DNA from: Treponema brennaborense
Lineage (GTDB): Bacteria; Spirochaetota; Spirochaetia; Treponematales; Treponemataceae
Assembly: GCA_023666275.1 (NCBI GenBank)
Contig: JAMPCJ010000004.1
Coordinates: 1 to 64,000, forward strand
Reading direction: 5' to 3'
DNA length: 64,000 nucleotides
The position numbers and the translations under genes are program-made. The notes beneath the pieces were generated by a model. The model was given only the letters and a program-made list of their open reading frames with translations, was not told the origin of the DNA and made no database searches. Of this stretch, positions 44,527 through 52,092 are shown piece after piece (position 1 is the first letter of the stretch; the number at the start of each line of letters is the position of its first letter).

Positions 44527-45005
44527 TGATGAAAAATATATTGGGAACCGTCGTTTCCGCTTTTAATTTAAAAGGAATTGTGTGCGCCGCGCTGCTGTTC
44601 GTCTGCGCCGCTGTGTCTGTTGTCTGCTTTGTCTGCGGCGGGCAGGGCACCCGCAGAATATTTTTGTTCGAAAATTTCGATAAAGCCGGTTTGTTTATCG
44701 AAAACCGCTTTGTGCCTGCCGCCGCAGGAACGCATCCGGCTGTTCCGTTTCTCCGCGAACTTGTGCTCGGACCGGTCGGAGATCGCTTCGTGCGCCTGTT
44801 TCCGCGCGGAACAACGATAAATACCTGCTTTGTCCGCGGACAGGATTTGTACATCGATTTGTCGAAAGATGCGCTGTCTTCCGATCCCCGCGCGTCGGCT
44901 TCCCGCGATGCGTGCGAAATCCTCAAAAAGAATGTCTTTAAAAATTTCCGCGGCATTACGGCGGTTCACATATATATTGACGGCAAAAATGCCTATGACG
45001 GCTGA
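44526..45005 (+). CDS. GerMN-domain membrane-anchored protein
   Basis: 159 aa. One membrane segment (about 17-39) and a GerMN domain: PFLRELVLGPVGDRFVRLFP, TTINTCFVRGQDLYIDLSKD and ITAVHIYIDGKNAYDG. The domain occurs in sporulation and lipoprotein-like envelope proteins and often accompanies amidases. The start shares one base with the amidase stop. A second ATG follows directly (44529). Spirochetes do not sporulate, so it probably serves the cell wall or flagellar assembly. Confidence 0.8.
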   Translation: MMKNILGTVVSAFNLKGIVCAALLFVCAAVSVVCFVCGGQGTRRIFLFENFDKAGLFIENRFVPAAAGTHPAVPFLRELVLGPVGDRFVRLFPRGTTINTCFVRGQDLYIDLSKDALSSDPRASASRDACEILKKNVFKNFRGITAVHIYIDGKNAYDG

Positions 45006-45021
45006 TTTTTCGGAAAAAACA

Positions 45022-45049
45022 TTGACAAAATTATATTCTTTCGTATACT
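45022..45049 (+). promoter_or_regulatory. Sigma-70 promoter of flaA
   Basis: TTGACA (45022-45027), 16-nt spacer, TATACT (45044-45049). Start of transcription is expected near 45056. No sigma-28 type sequence (TAAA-N15-GCCGATAA) is visible, consistent with housekeeping-sigma control. Confidence 0.75.
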
Positions 45050-45090
45050 TAACTTTAAGGCTACATACGTGTATAAAAAAGGAGCTTTGA

Positions 45091-46302
45091 ATGAAGAAGA
45101 CATTTAGTTTAATTGTTTCAGCTTTCCTGCTCGTGGGAACGTTCGTCTTCGCCGAGGAAGCGGCAATTATTGATTTTACCAGGCTTGAGCCGGATTGCAT
45201 TGCGGAAAAGAATGCAGACGGAACGGATAAAACTAACGAAAACGGTGAAGCGGTATATCAGGAGCATAAGCGGACGCTTGTCGATTTTGCGGATGTTGCC
45301 GGTTCGTCATTTACGAATGAACAGAAAGGTCTTATGAAAACATCTCTGGCGCTGCGCAATTGGGAAGTCGTTCTCAATTCTTCCGCCAGGACCCCGCTGA
45401 GTGTTTCCGCATCTGTCGTAAAACCGGCGTATGTGCGCACACAGAAACCCGGCGCAGACGGCGAAATGGTTGACGTAAAAGTCCGCTCCGGCGTCGGCGA
45501 TGTTGTCGGCAAATATGTGATGGGCGTGCGCGTGTCGTTCCCTGTCGCGGCTGTCAATGCGAATGCCCGCATCCAGCCTTCGTTTGAAATTCCCGCATAC
45601 GACGCAATGAAAGTTTTCGATGAAAACGGCGATGCGGTGGAAATGACCGATGAAGAAAAAGTACAGTATGCCGGAAAAACACGTTTCGAATACATTGCCG
45701 CTCTCGACGGAAACGAACAGTCCGAAGACAGCGAAGAGGAAGTTCCGGTCGGCTACGGTGTTGTGAAAAACGTCGGAACAATAAAGTCTCTCGCCGTAAC
45801 AACGCTGTGCATGAACTTTCCGCATTCTTTGTACGTTATTTTGAAAGATACGGACAATGTCGAACGCCAGTATTTCATGGGACATTTGGATGAAGGACGC
45901 GATGACTGGGCAAGACTTGTATGGAACAATCCGTCTTATATCAGCGATGTTCGTGCCCGCGAAATCCGCCTTGTGCCTGTGTATCCGCGCGGTCTGCCGT
46001 TTGTAAAATTCGTCGGTTTCAAAATCGCCCGCGACGGTTCGAAAGCCGGCGGTGATTTTATCGGCTATTTCAAAGATGTAAAGATTATTTACGACAAAGC
46101 GGTGCTGGTAACGGAACGCGATATTGTCGATGAAGACCTGTGGGGAATTGTCGGCGACCGCGAAGCTGAAAAGCAAGCCTATGAAATGTCGCGTTTCGGC
46201 GAAAAACAAGTTGAACGCTACATTGAAAATGTAAACAAAGCTGTTCAGAGCGGTTACACAAAGAATCTCGGTTCTTATGATGATGAATCAGCTGCAGAAT
46301 AA
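45091..46302 (+). CDS. flaA: Flagellar filament outer layer (sheath) protein FlaA
   Basis: 403 aa. Signal peptide MKKTFSLIVSAFLLVGTFVFA, then a mature FlaA domain (VGKYVMGVRVSFPVAAVNAN, GTIKSLAVTTLCMNFPHSLY, RLVWNNPSYISDVRAREIRL). FlaA is exported by Sec and coats the FlaB core of spirochete periplasmic flagella. AAGGAG lies 7 nt before the ATG, with its own promoter and terminator. The insert EQSEDSEEEVPVG is acidic. The position after the amidase-GerMN pair fits the order I remember from other treponemes. Confidence 0.95.
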   Translation: MKKTFSLIVSAFLLVGTFVFAEEAAIIDFTRLEPDCIAEKNADGTDKTNENGEAVYQEHKRTLVDFADVAGSSFTNEQKGLMKTSLALRNWEVVLNSSARTPLSVSASVVKPAYVRTQKPGADGEMVDVKVRSGVGDVVGKYVMGVRVSFPVAAVNANARIQPSFEIPAYDAMKVFDENGDAVEMTDEEKVQYAGKTRFEYIAALDGNEQSEDSEEEVPVGYGVVKNVGTIKSLAVTTLCMNFPHSLYVILKDTDNVERQYFMGHLDEGRDDWARLVWNNPSYISDVRAREIRLVPVYPRGLPFVKFVGFKIARDGSKAGGDFIGYFKDVKIIYDKAVLVTERDIVDEDLWGIVGDREAEKQAYEMSRFGEKQVERYIENVNKAVQSGYTKNLGSYDDESAAE

Positions 46303-46339
46303 GTTGTTTATCTGTAACACATAATATATACTATTATGC

Positions 46340-46376
46340 AAAGGACTGGAGAGTGTATGCTTTCCGGTCCTTTTTT
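46340..46376 (+). terminator. Intrinsic terminator of flaA
   Basis: AAAGGACTGGAGAG pairs with CTTTCCGGTCCTTT around the loop TGTATG, followed by a T run. The T-rich tail doubles as the -35 area of the next promoter. Confidence 0.88.
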
Positions 46377-46377
46377 G

Positions 46378-46406
46378 TTGTTTTTTTTGCATAACAATGT
46401 TACTAT
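46378..46406 (+). promoter_or_regulatory. Promoter of the alarmone-synthetase gene placed for a leaderless mRNA
   Basis: TTGTTT (46378-46383), 17-nt T-rich spacer, TACTAT (46401-46406), then 6 nt to the ATG at 46413. It begins directly in the tail of the flaA terminator. Confidence 0.5.
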
Positions 46407-46412
46407 CTGTAT

Positions 46413-47675
46413 ATGCCGGATATAAAAAATCATATATTGCCTGACAGAGATAAATTGCGTGCGGCATACGATGCTTATAAACCGTCGCTGCAGACTGTTT
46501 TATCTCAAATAGAACGTTCCGTTCTTTCTGCTTTGCATTTGGTATCTATGCCGTCATTCAAAAGCAGAGTCAAGAATTTTGACAGTTACTATCGAAAGCT
46601 TTTGCGGATTAAGCCGGATTCTATCGGCCGTTCCGAATTTCCTGTGCTGACAGATTTGCTCGGCATCAGAATAATATGTGCTTTTTTGGAAGATATAGCA
46701 TCCGTTGAAAAGCAGATTGTGCAGGCATTCGATGTTGTGGAAATCGAGCGCAAGGGAGCCGACAGAACATTCAGTGAATTCGGGTATGAATCGGTTCATA
46801 TTTTGATAAAAATTCCCCCGCAGACAGTGCTTTCGAATTCCGAACAAACATTGCCGCCTGACCTTGTCTGCGAAATTCAAATTCGAACGATTTTACAAAA
46901 TGCCTGGGCGGAAGTTGAACATGAGCTTGTATATAAATCGGAATTTTCTCCGTTCGATTTGCCGCTTCGCAGAAAACTTGCTTCGATGAACGCAAGTTTA
47001 AGCCTTGCCGATATTGTATTTCAGGAGATCCGCGATTATCAGAATAAATTAAATAAAGAGCTTGACTGCCGCCGTTTCAGTTTTTATGAACAGGCAGACG
47101 CGCTTTCCCAAATACCGGAAACGGCGTCTGAAAAAAGCTCTTCGAAAATCGCCGATGATTTGAATCCTGTTTCGCCTTATGTTCACAGTACTATAGACGA
47201 CCTTATTCTGGAAGCTATTCATGCTCATAACAGCGGCAATATGGATCGGGCTGTCGAAATTTACACTCGCATTATTGAATCGCCGGCAGTACCTAATCCG
47301 ATAGTTCTTTCCGTTATTCATAAGCATCGCGGAATGGCTTTTTTTGCCAAAAATATGTATCAGGAAGCTTTATCCGATTTTCAAAAAAGCATCCATTTCG
47401 ATCAAAAGAATTTCAGATCCTATTATTATGCGGGAATCGTTTTAAGCGTTTTGAATGAATACGAAAAATCTTTGGAATATTTTGATGAATCGCTTAAAAT
47501 AAACGAGTATCAGGCGCATGTATATTACAGAAAATCTTTGTCCGAATATCACCTTGCCGATTATGCCGCAGCGCTTTCCGATCTTAATAAGGCTGTGCAG
47601 CTCGGCTTGAAAAACAGCGATTATGAAAACTTTCAGAAATTGCTTGTGGCAAAACTTGATATGGGAATGAAATAG
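46413..47675 (+). CDS. RelA/SpoT-type (p)ppGpp synthetase domain fused to TPR repeats
   Basis: 420 aa. Residues 35-205 are a RelA/SpoT nucleotidyltransferase: D81 in LTDLLGIRII, FGYESVHILI (123-132) and CEIQIRTILQNAWAEVEHEL (153-172), so synthetase residues are kept. There is no HD hydrolase domain. Residues 255-410 form about four TPR repeats (SVIHKHRGMAFFAKNMYQEA, RSYYYAGIVLSVLNEYEKS). Synthetase-only alarmone proteins normally carry no TPRs; here these may sense a protein partner. No Shine-Dalgarno; the -10 lies 6 nt before the ATG. Confidence 0.88.
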   Translation: MPDIKNHILPDRDKLRAAYDAYKPSLQTVLSQIERSVLSALHLVSMPSFKSRVKNFDSYYRKLLRIKPDSIGRSEFPVLTDLLGIRIICAFLEDIASVEKQIVQAFDVVEIERKGADRTFSEFGYESVHILIKIPPQTVLSNSEQTLPPDLVCEIQIRTILQNAWAEVEHELVYKSEFSPFDLPLRRKLASMNASLSLADIVFQEIRDYQNKLNKELDCRRFSFYEQADALSQIPETASEKSSSKIADDLNPVSPYVHSTIDDLILEAIHAHNSGNMDRAVEIYTRIIESPAVPNPIVLSVIHKHRGMAFFAKNMYQEALSDFQKSIHFDQKNFRSYYYAGIVLSVLNEYEKSLEYFDESLKINEYQAHVYYRKSLSEYHLADYAAALSDLNKAVQLGLKNSDYENFQKLLVAKLDMGMK

Positions 47676-47699
47676 CCGCGCCGAAACCTTTGAAGCGTA

Positions 47700-47729
47700 T
47701 TGACAGTTTTTTTTTTTTTTTGCTATTGT
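47700..47729 (+). promoter_or_regulatory. Promoter of tRNA-Glu with a T15 tract in the spacer
   Basis: TTGACA (47700-47705), 18-nt spacer containing 15 consecutive T (47707-47721), TATTGT (47724-47729). The gene starts 22 nt further on. Confidence 0.6.
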
Positions 47730-47751
47730 ATGACAGTCGTTACGACATGAT

Positions 47752-47823
47752 GTCTCCTTCGTCTAGTGGTTAGGACATCGGGTTTTCATCCCGACAACAG
47801 GGGTTCAATTCCCCTAGGAGATG
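47752..47823 (+). tRNA. tRNA-Glu (anticodon TTC)
   Basis: Cloverleaf: acceptor GTCTCCT with AGGAGAT, D-arm CGTCTAGTGGTTAGGACA, anticodon stem TCGGG/CCCGA with loop TTTTCAT, T-arm AGGGGTTCAATTCCCCT. CCA is not encoded. Confidence 0.95.
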
Positions 47824-47828
47824 TACGG

Positions 47829-47853
47829 AGCCGGTTTACAGCCGGCTTTTTTT
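47829..47853 (+). terminator. Intrinsic terminator of tRNA-Glu
   Basis: AGCCGG/CCGGCT stem with 7-nt loop and a run of seven T, 6 nt after the tRNA. The stretch 47854-48117 to tRNA-Leu holds no gene I can support. Confidence 0.8.
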
Positions 47854-48092
47854 GTCGGCTTATGGGAAAACTGCCGTTTTTTCGTCAAGCCGCGAAACCG
47901 TATTGCATGCTTTTATCCGCAGATGCAGATGATAGTTCTCTGTATTTTTTAATGTGCGAATTCCGCAAAAACGCTTTTGATATTTCCGATTGCTGTCTCA
48001 AATGTGCCCGCTTGAGCTTTGCGTACTTTTTATTTTCGATAATGAACAGTGCGGCAGGGCAGTACTGCGTCTGTTCGTCATTTGACGAATAT

Positions 48093-48110
48093 CCGCTTTT
48101 GCGGTTTTTT
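48093..48110 (+). terminator. Short intrinsic terminator facing tRNA-Leu
   Basis: CCGC TTTT GCGG followed by six T on the plus strand. It would stop plus-strand transcription from running into the antisense side of tRNA-Leu. A second hairpin TTCGTCATTTGACGAA lies just before it. Confidence 0.5.
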
Positions 48111-48117
48111 GTATGTT

Positions 48118-48199
48118 TGCGGAGAACCTGACTTGAACAGGCACAGCTTTCGCCACCAGCACCTCAAGCTGGCGTGTCTACCAATTCCACCATCCCCGC
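48118..48199 (-). tRNA. tRNA-Leu (anticodon GAG)
   Basis: Minus strand: acceptor GCGGGGA with TCTCCGC, D-arm TGGTGGAATTGGTAGACA, anticodon stem CCAGC/GCTGG with loop TTGAGGT, a long variable arm GGCGAAAGCTG and T-arm GCCTGTTCAAGTCAGGT. CCA is not encoded. Confidence 0.95.
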
Positions 48200-48230
48200 G
48201 AGCGGCTGCTATTCAGCCGTCAATGTAAAT

Positions 48231-48259
48231 ATTATACGTGCCGACAAAAAAATTGTCAA
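48231..48259 (-). promoter_or_regulatory. Consensus sigma-70 promoter of tRNA-Leu
   Basis: Minus strand TTGACA (48254-48259), 17-nt spacer, TATAAT (48231-48236): both boxes perfect. From 48260 to 48483 I see no gene or repeat. Confidence 0.9.
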
Positions 48260-48483
48260 GTATATTTGCTGCCGATTGATGCTAATCTTGGCACAGTTCG
48301 GAAAGACATGTTCTCAGTGCCGAATAAGGGCGGAAAACGGGAGGGTGCAGTTTTTTGCGGTGCGGAACAGTCTGAAAAAAGCCCGATGAACATTTCGCTG
48401 CGGCTGGCTGTCCGGAATGTTTTCCTGCGGGGAGCGGTGCGGGATTCATGCGCGTTCTGCGGAATTCTTTGCTGCCGTGTTTC

Positions 48484-48545
48484 TTGACACATTGTCCGAA
48501 ATCATACTAAAATGTTTTTTGCCGAATATGTACGATTTCGGACAA
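48484..48545 (+). promoter_or_regulatory. Promoter and two-box operator of the marR-MATE operon
   Basis: TTGACA (48484-48489), 18-nt spacer, TAAAAT (48508-48513). A perfect 12-bp inverted pair, TTGTCCGAAATC (48492-48503) and GATTTCGGACAA (48534-48545), places one arm between -35 and -10 and the other in the early leader. The centres are 42 bp apart, about four helix turns. Confidence 0.75.
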
Positions 48546-48558
48546 TGCGGAGGCGCGT

Positions 48559-48996
48559 ATGGATATAACGGCCGCAGACGAACTGCGGCGCTTCAACTGC
48601 CTTTCAAATGAAATAGAAGCGGTATACCACGAGACGGCAGTGAAGTTTGCGCTTTCCGACAGCGCGCTTTTGGTTTTGTATGTTTTGTGCGAAAGCGGCG
48701 GCGGCTGCGCTTTAACGGACATTGTGCGGCTTTCGGGCATCAGCAAGCAGACGCTTTGTTCGGCGCTGCGAAAACTTGAGGCGGACAAGATTATCGAAAC
48801 GGAACTGCTGGATGCGCGGCGCAAGCATGTCAGGCTCACTCGCCGCGGACGAAATCTTGCGAAAAAAACCGCCGGCCGGCTGATTCAAATTGAAAACGAT
48901 ATTTTCGGTTCCTGGACGGCGGAGGAACGGAGTGCATATCTTTCGCTTACTCAGCGGTATCTTTCGGCGCTCAGGGAAAAAATAGCGGACATTTGA
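48559..48996 (+). CDS. MarR-family transcriptional regulator
   Basis: 145 aa. A winged helix of the MarR type: ALTDIVRLSGISKQTLCSAL (recognition helix), KIIETELLDARRKHVRLTRR (wing), with helical ends for dimerisation. GGAGG lies 7 nt before the ATG. It stands 182 bp upstream of a MATE exporter in the same direction, the usual layout of an autoregulated drug-efflux operon. The inverted repeat at its promoter is the probable binding site. Confidence 0.9.
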   Translation: MDITAADELRRFNCLSNEIEAVYHETAVKFALSDSALLVLYVLCESGGGCALTDIVRLSGISKQTLCSALRKLEADKIIETELLDARRKHVRLTRRGRNLAKKTAGRLIQIENDIFGSWTAEERSAYLSLTQRYLSALREKIADI

Positions 48997-49056
48997 AATT
49001 GCCGATCCGGATTTGCAGACTTCGGCGGACTTGCAATTGACGGGTAGCGGCAAGAG

Positions 49057-49136
49057 AGCCCGTGCGTTAGGGATTGCGCCGCCGAGGGCGTTCGGCGCGG
49101 GCGCAGCGAGCGGCGGGAACGCCCGAATATCGGGCT
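49057..49136 (+). repeat. GC-rich nested palindromic element
   Basis: Between marR and the MATE gene an 80-bp GC-rich segment has nested inverted repeats: outer AGCCCG (49057-49062) with CGGGCT (49131-49136), inner GGGCGTTC (49086-49093) with GAACGCCC (49117-49124). The composition differs sharply from both flanks. It resembles REP-type intergenic elements that may recur elsewhere in the genome. Confidence 0.55.
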
Positions 49137-49178
49137 GGCTGTATGCTTGCCGCCGGTACGATTTTTAAGGGAAACAAT

Positions 49179-50516
49179 ATGTCGGAAAATACAATCAGAC
49201 TTTCGGATCATTTCACGGCGGCGCGGCTTTTGCGCTTCACCTTTCCGTCGATCGTAATGATTGTGTTCACATCGATTTACAGCGTGGTGGACGGTTTTTT
49301 CGTTTCGAATTTTACGGGAAAGACGGCGTTTGCGGCGGTGAATTTTATCATGCCGCTTTTGATGCTGCTCGGCGGCGCGGGATTTTTGTTCGGAACAGGC
49401 GGCGCCGCGCTGATTGCCAAGACATTCGGCGAAAAAAATCCGAAAAAGGCGAACGAGATTTTTTCGCTTGTGGTATACGCGGCGGCATTTTGCGGTGCGG
49501 TGATTGCGGCGGCAAGTTTTTTCGCGCTTCCGAAAATCGTTTCGCTTTTGGGTGCGGAGGGCGCGCTTTTTGAAAACAGCGTCCGCTACGGCAGAATTGT
49601 CTGCGCGACGCTTCCGCTGTATATCATTCAGTACGAATTTCAATGTCTGTTCGCTGCCGCCGGAAAAACAAAACTCGGTTTGTATGTAACCGTTGCGAGC
49701 GGCTGCACGAACATGGCGCTCGATGCATTGTTTGTCGCGGCATTCGGCTGGGGCTTGAAAGGTGCGGCGGCGGCAACGGCTTTTGCGCAGGGTGTGGGCG
49801 GAATCATTCCGCTTGTTTATTTTGCACGGAAGAATACGAGCAGCCTGAAACTGGGACGATGTCGCATCGATTTGTCCGCGCTCGCAAAGACAATCGCGAA
49901 CGGCTCGTCGGAATTGGTGAACAGCGTTTCGGCTTCTGTCGTGGGAATGCTTTACAACTTGCAGCTTTTGAAATACGCGGGCGAAAACGGCGTGGCTTCA
50001 TACGGCGTTTTGATGTACGTGGGATTCATTTTCAACGCGGTTTTCATCGGATATTCGGTGGGCGCCGCCCCGATTGCGGGATTCCACTACGGTGCGAAAA
50101 ATTTTGCGGAATTGCGCAGCCTTCGCAGGAAAAGTCTTGCGGTCGTGGCACTCTGCGCGCTGTGCATGTTTGCGGCGGGAATGTTTTTTGCGCTTCCGCT
50201 GTCGCGGGTGTTTGTGGGCTACGACAAAACGCTTTTGGAACAGACGTCGCGGGCATTCAAAATATTTTCGTTTTCGTTTTTGCTTTCGGGCTTTTCGATT
50301 TTCGGATCGTCATTTTTCACCGCGCTTAACGACGGGCTTACTTCCGCGCTGATTTCTTTTCTGCGCACGTTCGTCTTCCAATGCGCCGCCGTGCTGATGC
50401 TTCCGATTTTTTTCGGCACCGACGGAATTTGGATTTCCTGTGCCGCCGCGGAATTTTTTTCTGCCGCAGCGACCGCAATTTTTTTCGCCGCAAAACGCAG
50501 ACGCTATGGCTATTGA
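49179..50516 (+). CDS. MATE-family multidrug efflux transporter
   Basis: 445 aa with 12 expected membrane segments. Typical parts are LLRFTFPSIVMIVFTSIYSV, the repeat GKTAFAAVNFIMPLLMLLGG and in the second half NAVFIGYSVGAAPIAGFHYG. MATE proteins export cationic drugs in exchange for Na+ or H+. AAGGGA lies 6 nt before the ATG at 49179. The MarR gene upstream probably controls it. Codon use is GC-rich like that of the MarR gene, and unlike the second MATE gene at 55.5 kb. Confidence 0.92.
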   Translation: MSENTIRLSDHFTAARLLRFTFPSIVMIVFTSIYSVVDGFFVSNFTGKTAFAAVNFIMPLLMLLGGAGFLFGTGGAALIAKTFGEKNPKKANEIFSLVVYAAAFCGAVIAAASFFALPKIVSLLGAEGALFENSVRYGRIVCATLPLYIIQYEFQCLFAAAGKTKLGLYVTVASGCTNMALDALFVAAFGWGLKGAAAATAFAQGVGGIIPLVYFARKNTSSLKLGRCRIDLSALAKTIANGSSELVNSVSASVVGMLYNLQLLKYAGENGVASYGVLMYVGFIFNAVFIGYSVGAAPIAGFHYGAKNFAELRSLRRKSLAVVALCALCMFAAGMFFALPLSRVFVGYDKTLLEQTSRAFKIFSFSFLLSGFSIFGSSFFTALNDGLTSALISFLRTFVFQCAAVLMLPIFFGTDGIWISCAAAEFFSAAATAIFFAAKRRRYGY

Positions 50517-50536
50517 TTGGAGCTGTGCGGCGCCGC

Positions 50537-50565
50537 TGGAAAAAGAATGTGCACTGAAGTAAAAT
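50537..50565 (+). promoter_or_regulatory. Possible leaderless-type promoter of the YjbR-EVE gene
   Basis: TAAAAT (50560-50565) is 6 nt before the ATG; the -35 position reads TGGAAA (50537-50542). No Shine-Dalgarno is seen. Confidence 0.4.
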
Positions 50566-50571
50566 GAAAAT

Positions 50572-51336
50572 ATGCAAGGTTCGACAAGAGAAAACATTTT
50601 TAATTACGTTAATGAAAAATACGGCACCGTTCCCGAATATCTCTGGTATAAGCTGCCTGATTATGCCGTTTTGCGCCGTGCCGACAATAAAAAATGGTAC
50701 GCCGTTATAATGAACATTCCGCGAAACAGACTCGGATTGGACGGCGGCGGCCGCGTTGACATTTTAGATATAAAATGCGATCCGTTTATGCGCGATATGC
50801 TTTTGGCGCAGAAAGGCTTTTTGCCCGCTTACCACTTAAACCGTGAAAATTGGATAACCGTACTTTTGGACGGTTCGGTTGCCGCAGATACTGTTTTCTG
50901 CTTGCTTGACGAAAGCTACGAAATTGCGAAAGGCAGGACGAAAAAGAAAGTCAGACGCGAAAAAGCAAGCTGGCTTGTTCCCGTAAATCCGAAATATTAC
51001 GATATTGAAAAAGCGTTTGCCGAAAGCGATACGATTTTATGGAAGCAAAGCAATTCCGTGATTGCGGGCGATACGATTTATTTATATTTGGCTGCGCCTT
51101 ATTCCTGCGTGGCGTATAAATGCGCTGCCGTTGAAGCAAATATTCCTTACGAATACGCCGACAAAAATATACGGATAAAAAAAGCAATGAAAATCAAACG
51201 TCTGTTTACTTTTGATAAAGGCTCATTCGATCTTGCCGAATTAAAAGAACACGGCGTAGTTACCGTGCGCGGACCGAGAAGCGTTCCCTACGGCTTGTGC
51301 TGCAGGCTTGAAAAAGCAAGCGGAAGCGAAACATAA
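50572..51336 (+). CDS. MmcQ/YjbR-domain protein with C-terminal EVE-like domain
   Basis: 254 aa. Residues 1-120 match the MmcQ/YjbR fold (TVPEYLWYKLPDYAVLRRAD, KWYAVIMNIP, PAYHLNRENWITVLLDG). Residues 128-250 resemble an EVE/PUA-like domain (WLVPVNPKYYDIEKAFAESD, VIAGDTIYLYLAAPYSCVAY). EVE domains bind modified bases in some systems; the fused protein is common in Firmicutes and its role is not known. The gene stands alone between the MATE gene and an inverted-repeat structure. Confidence 0.8.
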   Translation: MQGSTRENIFNYVNEKYGTVPEYLWYKLPDYAVLRRADNKKWYAVIMNIPRNRLGLDGGGRVDILDIKCDPFMRDMLLAQKGFLPAYHLNRENWITVLLDGSVAADTVFCLLDESYEIAKGRTKKKVRREKASWLVPVNPKYYDIEKAFAESDTILWKQSNSVIAGDTIYLYLAAPYSCVAYKCAAVEANIPYEYADKNIRIKKAMKIKRLFTFDKGSFDLAELKEHGVVTVRGPRSVPYGLCCRLEKASGSET

Positions 51337-51343
51337 ATTCGTA

Positions 51344-51405
51344 TTTATTTGCGGAAATCGTCGAACGTATTTACGGTAATACGTTTGCGTATTTGCGCAA
51401 ATAAA
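51344..51405. repeat. Nested inverted repeat after the YjbR-EVE gene
   Basis: Outer arms TTTATTTGCG (51344-51353) and CGCAAATAAA (51396-51405) enclose AACGTATT (51364-51371) and AATACGTT (51378-51385). It can fold into a long two-part hairpin on either strand and may act as a terminator or protein-binding site. Confidence 0.6.
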
Positions 51406-51490
51406 TTTACATGTTTATGGAACATAAGATTGCGTCTTTCGCTATTGACCAATGGAAAAAGAATATTCAAAATAATAGCAAGAACATATT

Positions 51491-52092
51491 ATGGAATTTT
51501 ACGAAGTTATAGAAAAATGCAGGTCAATCCGTCAATTTACGGACAAGGCAATTCCGCAGGAAGCAATCGATCGCATATTAAACGCAGTACTGAAGGCACC
51601 GTCGTTCAACCATCAGCGCAGCTGGGAACTCGTCGTCTTCACCGACAAAGAAAAAATCAAAGAGCTTGCGAAAATCGTCAGGCCTTACTGCTGCAATATA
51701 CAAGAGCCGAAATCGCCGCAGCAGGAAATGTTCAAAATCGCCTATCCGCGCCAGCGCACTATGATTGAAGAAAGCGCGTGCGTAATACTGCGTATTTTAA
51801 ATGCAAGTACAGCGTTGCGAACCCGAACGGCTACGGCTTAATGGACTACGGCGCGGCGTGGGCGTTGGTTGAAAATATGCTGCTTGCGGCGACAGCCGAA
51901 GGGCTCGATTCGGTCGTACATATTCCCGCCAAGAAAGAACCGCAGCTCATAAACGAATACGTTAAACCCAAAGCGGATTATTTGCTGCCTGCAATGGTTA
52001 TGCTCGGCTGCGCAGCGCCCGACGCTTTGACGCCGCAGCAGGTTGAAGCGGGAGCTGCGAAAAAAGCGCATTGGAACGAATGGCAAACATGA
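51491..52092 (+). pseudogene. Nitroreductase-family gene split by a frameshift
   Basis: The first frame (51491-51841) encodes the N-terminal part of an FMN-dependent nitroreductase (MEFYEVIEKCRSIRQFTD, ILNAVLKAPSFNHQRSWELV). From about 51795 the homology continues in another frame to 52092 (YFKCKYSVANPNGYGLMDYG, LVENMLLAATAEGLDSV, VMLGCAAPD). One inserted base near the codons for VIL would restore a product of about 200 aa. Either the gene is recently broken or there is a sequencing error. The end overlaps the radical SAM gene, which suggests an operon that is still in use. Confidence 0.82.

Noticed and set aside
47862-48131. Small open frame after tRNA-Glu
   Set aside because: It runs into the antisense side of tRNA-Leu, has no ribosome-binding site and no family similarity.
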